Below, piece by piece: positions 59,570 through 64,000 of a stretch of 64,000 nucleotides of DNA. Under the pieces are notes generated by a model. It ran no database searches. It was not told the origin of the DNA and worked only from the letters and a program-made list of their open reading frames with translations. The DNA is from Pardosa pseudoannulata (lineage: Eukaryota; Arthropoda; Arachnida; Araneae; Lycosidae). How positions within the stretch are numbered: position 1 is the stretch's first letter; every line of letters begins with the position of its first letter. The stretch spans positions 85,511,624-85,575,623 of the forward strand of contig CM063504.1 of assembly GCA_032207245.1 (NCBI GenBank). Direction: 5' to 3'. The position numbers were made by a program, and so were the translations under genes.

Positions 59570-60810
59570 TGTTGTGGATACGTATATTCATCATATCTCA
59601 TATTCATTCAATATCTCAATTCAGTTCTTTTTAGAATCTGCATCTATAGCAATATTTATAATTCCCAAGACAATTTACTTATTAACTGGAAGCAATTCAA
59701 ATACCACCTTAATAGTAACGATCCTTATCACCCTACTATCAATATTAATGATCTTGAAAAGTTTGTCACTAAAATTATGAATGACATCGAGGATAGTCTT
59801 AACTTTACTTACACAAACACATATTACACTGGCAAACACCTTAAACTTCTTATAAATATAATCAGAAAAGCACCAAAATATCATGGCAGAGTAATAAAAT
59901 TCCATTTAACAAAAGAATTTTTAACAATGCACAACAAAACCTAATACAACTAATAAAGACTGGGATAATTTTCTAAATTCTCTTGGCGCAGCTATATAGA
60001 AAGTTGCTAGGCGATTAAAAAATACTTTTACCCTTTCCCCCCTCAAAGATCCTAATTCTAATAACACTATATATCTGCCCAAGAAAAATATAACTTAATT
60101 GAAAATATTCTTGCCCATCCCCCAAAAAGTTTATCACAAATACAAGTTCTGGGGAAAGCTCGATTTACTTAATTAGCAATGACATTGACGCTATTCAAAA
60201 TTTTAATTCTGTGGACAACGGTATTCTCATTAATTCCCATAAACAGTCAAAATTATTAAAAATCTTCCAAATTGTAAATCCTCTGGGGAAGAGATCACTA
60301 ATACTGGTTTAAAGCACCTCCTCATTCAATATATATACAATATTTATAGAATGATTGATAAAATTTTCTTTTTCAGCCACTTTAATAAAAATTGGAAAAA
60401 TTCACTAGTCTCCCTATTCCATTTACTTTCAAAGGACCGTTCTTCTCCGAATAATTAAAGACCCATCAGCTTACTTGTAAACTAACACTCTTTGTAAATT
60501 TACAGAAACATTCATTACTGATAATAATAATCAAAAATAATAATCATTCATTACTGTCAATAATTTTCTTGACACCAATAATATCATCCCTTATCAATTT
60601 ATCTTTCGTAAAAAACTTTTTCGCTTCACATCGAATCTACAGGATTACAAAAATTCTCACTAAAGCTAGGATTAACAAACTCTCAACAGCAACTATTTTC
60701 TTATATGTTGCACATGCTTTCGACAAAATATGGATTGATGCTCTAATTCATAAACTATTTAACTATAACTTCCCTATCCACTTTAAAACCATATAGATTA
60801 ATCCTGTACT
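59570..60810 (+). pseudogene. Decayed Jockey-like non-LTR retrotransposon (reverse transcriptase part)
   Basis: Across shifting plus-strand frames one reads WKQFKYHLNSNDPYHPTI and APKYHGR (59690-59890), typical of the linker before RT. Then come the RT landmarks (D/N)..RPISLL near 60460, HRIYRITKILTKARINKLST (about 60630-60690) and FLYVAHAFDKIWIDALIHKL (about 60700-60755). The last corresponds to the D-x-x-x-AFD RT motif with the first Asp replaced. Many stops and indels; no ends found. Confidence 0.7.
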
Positions 60811-61021
60811 GCATGTATTTGAAAGAATCATGACTGGTGTATGGTTTAGAGAGGAGGTCTTGTAGCCATATGTTCGTCTTTTCGGGGGGGGGGATTTGGC
60901 ACTAATTTCATTTAAATAGACTACAGGACATGGCCGCATGGTGTTCATCTGGTCGTCTTATTAATGAAAGTGGCGATATACGCCGGATGGACTGGCCAGC
61001 CAGATTTTCAAATCTCTAGAA

Positions 61022-61529
61022 TAGTGGTTTCTAAATGTTTTTGACCACGGAACTCTCTTCATACCAAACACCTTGCCATAAACCCCTAAGTGAAAAATCT
61101 CTATACATCTACATAACAAAATTACAGTTTTAATTTTGATGTTTTTTAATAGCAACCTTAAAATGAAATATAAACAAAGCAGTTTGATATTTAAAGTAAT
61201 ATCTGGTGAAATTATTACGATATACTTTGAATAATAAAATCATTATTTTCCAATTTAGTTAGTGCATTAAGGGTTTACACTATTGAAAATAATAAAGAAA
61301 ATCTTAAATTCATTTTCACTGAATAGTCCCTTCCAAAAAATAGCCATCAATTTATTTTAACTTTCGAAAAAATGAAAATAGGTTATAATTATTTTACTTT
61401 ATATCAAAGATTTAGAGGAATTTTATTAAACGTTGTCCATGCACCTTCAAAATAATTTTATTTACCATGTACCTCCTAACCGGAAACATGGACTCCTGGT
61501 AGTCGTAGAAACCACTTTCGAAACCACTG
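61022..61529. mobile_element. hAT-type MITE, about 508 bp
   Basis: Ends TAGTGGTTTCTAAATG and, inverted, CAGTGGTTTCGAAAGTGG. Flanks CTCTAGAA (61014-61021) and CTCTAGGG (61530-61537) match at 6 of 8 bases, consistent with an old 8-bp duplication. Confidence 0.6.
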
Positions 61530-61963
61530 CTCTAGGGTATATCTAGGATGCTCTGTGGAGGGCAAATGCAACTCGTAACCCTCCTCCGAGACTATCCAGG
61601 GCGTGAAAACAGCGATTCTGAAGAGTGGGATTAACTGTTACAGGAACTAGAAAACTTCCTAACTTCCAGTATGAAATTACGTATATCTCCGTATATCTCT
61701 GTAAGAGGGGACCATACCGCCCTATTTAACCCATTTTTCTGTTCGATTCTGTAACCATTCGACTACGATGAATTTTACGCACGACCATGTTTTGTTGTAT
61801 AGCTGTTAAATAAGATTTCATCTTTTACTTTTATTTATTTATTTATTTTATATATTCAAAACAAATTTCATTAAAATATGCCCAGTTTAAGTTTGATCAA
61901 TTACCTTCAGAGATAGTTGATCAAATTCAAAAATTATCTTTGAACACCAATGTATGTTGAAAA

Positions 61964-62132
61964 GGCCGAACAATGACCGAATGATAGAGCGCTGCTCTTC
62001 GGTACCGGAGTTCGCGAGCTTGCACCCGCTCCTGGTACAGATGTTTGTTGCCGTTCCGAATCGGCTTTAAACAGTAGGTCCCCCTCTCATTATTCCTCGT
62101 GAGCAAAACACTAGACTGTAGTGTTCCAAACC
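61964..62132 (+). mobile_element. SINE copy in plus orientation
   Basis: The only well-preserved copy in this orientation: CCGAACAATGACCGAATGAT, AGAGCGCTGCTCTTCGGTAC, GGAGTTCGCGAGCTTGCACC, AATCGGCTTTAAACAGTAGG and GTAGTGTTCCAAACC. The B box is altered (GCTTGCACC). Confidence 0.8.
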
Positions 62133-62485
62133 AATAAAGTATATTTAAAAGAAATATAACATGTTGTATTTTGTAATTTCAACCTTGATGAACCTAAAAT
62201 TTTGATAAAAATTTCAGTAGATTAATAAATGCATATAAATATATTTTAAAACTATTAATGAAAAACTTTATCTGTTATCCTGCTAAACGATATTTGCAAT
62301 AGAAATCAATCCTATGAGAAGTAAATGAAAAATACAGCCCCAATGAAATAATTGTTTTAACGAAAATAAAATAAAAGGCTTACATCAAGGTAAAGACATC
62401 AAGGAAACCATTTGGAAAATCGTTTCGGAAGAACTGTCAAAATTTTGAAACCTTTATGACCAGCATCCGTAAAATCCCTTTCTTT
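62133..62485. other. Spacer, no certain feature
   Basis: AT-rich. A minus-strand piece near 62390-62440 has an AG acceptor and a GTAAGC donor around FRNDFPNGFLDVFTL, but the phase does not join the ORF at 62490-62704 cleanly. I do not call it an exon. Confidence 0.3.
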
Positions 62486-62489
62486 TTAC

Positions 62490-62704
62490 CTGGCAATTGT
62501 TTTAAAAATAGCAAGAAAAAACAGTTCACTACGAGAATTTTTTTCGCAGGTGAAGAAACGTTTGTGGTCACTGGAAACAATTTTTAAGAAGTATTTTGTC
62601 TGCGTTTGTTCCGGTATTTTCCAGAAATTTCCTTGAAGTTTGTTCAATGTTAATATATTCAAATGTCCAAGAGTAACACCAAGGAAGGCGTAGTGACGAG
62701 TCAT
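62490..62704 (-). CDS. Candidate first coding exon of an unidentified gene
   Basis: Starts with ATG at 62704 (A at -3; in-frame TGA 27 nt upstream) and encodes about 71 residues beginning MTRHYAFLGVTLGHLNILTL and including VSSDHKRFFTCEKN. It reaches a good donor CCAG|GTAAAA two bases into a codon; reading on gives an immediate TAA. The residue pattern looks protein-like, with no signal peptide or membrane segment. I do not recognise the family. It could be a real 5' exon or a chance ORF; no convincing next exon was found. Confidence 0.28.
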
Positions 62705-62877
62705 CTTGCAAGAAACAAAGAAATGAGTGGCTCATCTGTGTTGCACAATATGGCTTCTCAGGTATTAACTATCGAGGTTTACACTCAGTGAATGTGTAAT
62801 AAATAATAACGCTTCAATGGCTCGACAGTTATGTTCACGTGTTTACTTCATCGCATCCACAGAAACAACTGGAAACA

Positions 62878-62975
62878 TATAAAAATGTAAACTGCTTCAG
62901 AATCTCTCAGTTGATTTTATAAACCTGAAAGAAGCCGAGACAATTTTGGCGGACTGATTTTTTATACTTGTCGAG
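62878..62975 (+). promoter_or_regulatory. Candidate core promoter and non-coding first exon (plus strand)
   Basis: TATAAAA at 62878-62884 lies 31 bp before the A of TCAGTT (62907-62912), the arthropod initiator consensus. 66 bp further on there is a strong donor, GAG|GTAAGT, at 62976. This suggests a short untranslated first exon (62909-62975) of a gene running off the right edge. Evidence is positional only. Confidence 0.4.
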
Positions 62976-63203
62976 GTAAGTTTTTTTTTTTTTCTACTGC
63001 AGTAATTTTTTATTCAGTTCTGAAAAATTAAATTCTATTTTACATAAAAAGCATTTACTTTAAAAATTATTTTTGACGTAATGAATTGTGTGTTTCTTAC
63101 AATTGTGTTAGGTTATTGTCTAAACAGGAAATATGAAACACTTTTTAAGTTGAGAATTGATAGATGTGAAATTCAGATTCATTGTAGTAAATGCACAGAG
63201 TTT

Positions 63204-63336
63204 TTATAAAGATCATAAAAACTTCATTTTAACCTTTAAATAAAATTCTGTTTCAAGTATTTCTTAATTCTTTCATTGTATTAAATATTTATATACTTTA
63301 TAAATATACATTATCTATCTGTCTGTCTGTCTCTCT

Positions 63337-63424
<88 letters not shown>

Positions 63425-63562
63425 ATTATCTATTTATATATATAGATAGATAGATAGCTAATGTATATTATTGTATAAATATTTAATACAATGACGGAAT
63501 TAAGAAATACTTGAAACAGAATTTTATTTAAAGGTTAAAATGTAGTTTTTATGATCTTTATA

Positions 63563-63563
<1 letters not shown>
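63204..63563. repeat. Long inverted repeat around an (AT)n microsatellite
   Basis: The left arm, 63204 to about 63340 (TTATAAAGATCATAAAAACT ... ATTGTATTAAATATTTATA ... ATCTATCTGTC), is matched in inverted orientation by about 63421-63563, with few mismatches over about 135-140 bp. The centre is (CT)n, (AT)n and (AG)n, itself a palindrome. Confidence 0.85.
63341..63420. repeat. (AT)n(AG)n microsatellite at the palindrome centre
   Basis: About 30 AT units then 10 AG units, preceded by (TCTG)n/(CT)n. Confidence 0.95.

Positions 63564-63632
<69 letters not shown>
63564..63632. repeat. (AT)n microsatellite
   Basis: About 30 AT units directly after the right arm of the inverted repeat. Confidence 0.9.
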
Positions 63633-63634
<2 letters not shown>

Positions 63635-63785
63635 CAGAAGAAGTGTCTTTGTAATAGAACTAACAACTGGACTGATTTTGATGAAATTTTGATGTAATTA
63701 AGCTGATTCGAGAATGGTTGAGATTCACAATTTGATCCGATAGAAAATGTTTTTTTTAAATTAAAGATCCAGAATTGAGCGTTTA
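63633..63785 (+). mobile_element. Possible Helitron-like or MITE fragment
   Basis: CAACTGGACTGATTTTGATG followed by AAATTTTGA resembles the (AC)TGGACCGATTTTGATGAAAT stretch often seen in arthropod non-autonomous Helitrons, after an AT-rich run. No ends are visible. Confidence 0.3.
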
Positions 63786-63827
63786 TTGAGATTATTATAA
63801 TACCGCTTGAAACCCTTCACTACCAAC

Positions 63828-63960
63828 GTATCTGGGGCACAATGGTCAGCGCAAAGCTTGTTAGTACGAGAAGTCGCAGGACCGAATCCCCGTACGGGCG
63901 ATGTGGGAATTTTAATCTAATCTAATTACGTTTGTGATGACTGTACGCGTGTGGCGTCAA
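63828..63960 (+). mobile_element. tRNA-like SINE head, second family
   Basis: TGGGGCACAATGGTCAGCGC resembles a Pol III A box, and GCAGGACCGAATCCCCGTAC a B box, spaced as in a tRNA. There is no foldable acceptor stem, so a functional tRNA is unlikely. It differs from the abundant SINE family in this window. Confidence 0.4.
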
Positions 63961-64000
63961 GTAATTTTAAAATCATTTTTTTCCTTACTTTTTCCACCAA

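Noticed and set aside
62390..62440. A second exon for the ORF at 62490-62704
   Set aside because: Acceptor and donor-like sites are present, but joining in phase produces a stop codon.

Overview
The window is animal nuclear DNA: strongly AT-rich, intron-rich, full of microsatellites and transposon relics, with no rRNA gene, CRISPR array or bacterial operon. Transposon types (mariner, piggyBac, hAT, Tigger/Jerky, Jockey-like LINE, tRNA-derived SINE) and a TATA plus TCAGT initiator near the right end fit an arthropod. A chelicerate such as a spider is my best guess, at low confidence, because I cannot run a search.

One gene dominates. MED23 (Mediator complex subunit 23) lies on the minus strand from 55824 (ATG) to 7674 (end of the stop codon). 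I rebuilt 34 coding exons by reading the minus strand against the conserved MED23 protein. Every junction is GT-AG, all phases join, and the total is 4071 nt, or 1356 residues plus stop, close to the roughly 1,370 residues of vertebrate MED23. The last exon (7674-7812) is separated from exon 33 by a 4.1-kb intron and is easy to miss.

Region by region. 1-7400: intergenic, with a LINE tail, a mariner element with perfect ends that is split by a SINE, a second mariner relic, two hAT-type elements with 8-bp target duplications, and SINE copies. 7412-55824: MED23, whose introns carry a piggyBac relic (intron 30), a hAT gene relic (intron 9), a Tigger/Jerky relic (intron 5), hAT-type MITE-like repeats (intron 3), SINEs, (AT)n tracts and a minisatellite (intron 21). 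55825-62100: sequence upstream of MED23, with SINEs (one split by a small hAT MITE), a GC-richer block and a decayed Jockey-like LINE. 62480-63000: a possible divergent pair, an unidentified minus-strand 5' exon and a plus-strand TATA/Inr/donor arrangement. 63200-64000: a long inverted repeat around a microsatellite, and a tRNA-like SINE head.

MED23 is a core-transcription cofactor; the other items are mobile-element debris, not a coordinated system. I found no convincing previously undescribed system. The points most worth checking are the alternative MED23 3' end, the nested insertions that give a relative chronology, the SINE family, the 360-bp palindrome and the possible promoter pair at the right edge.
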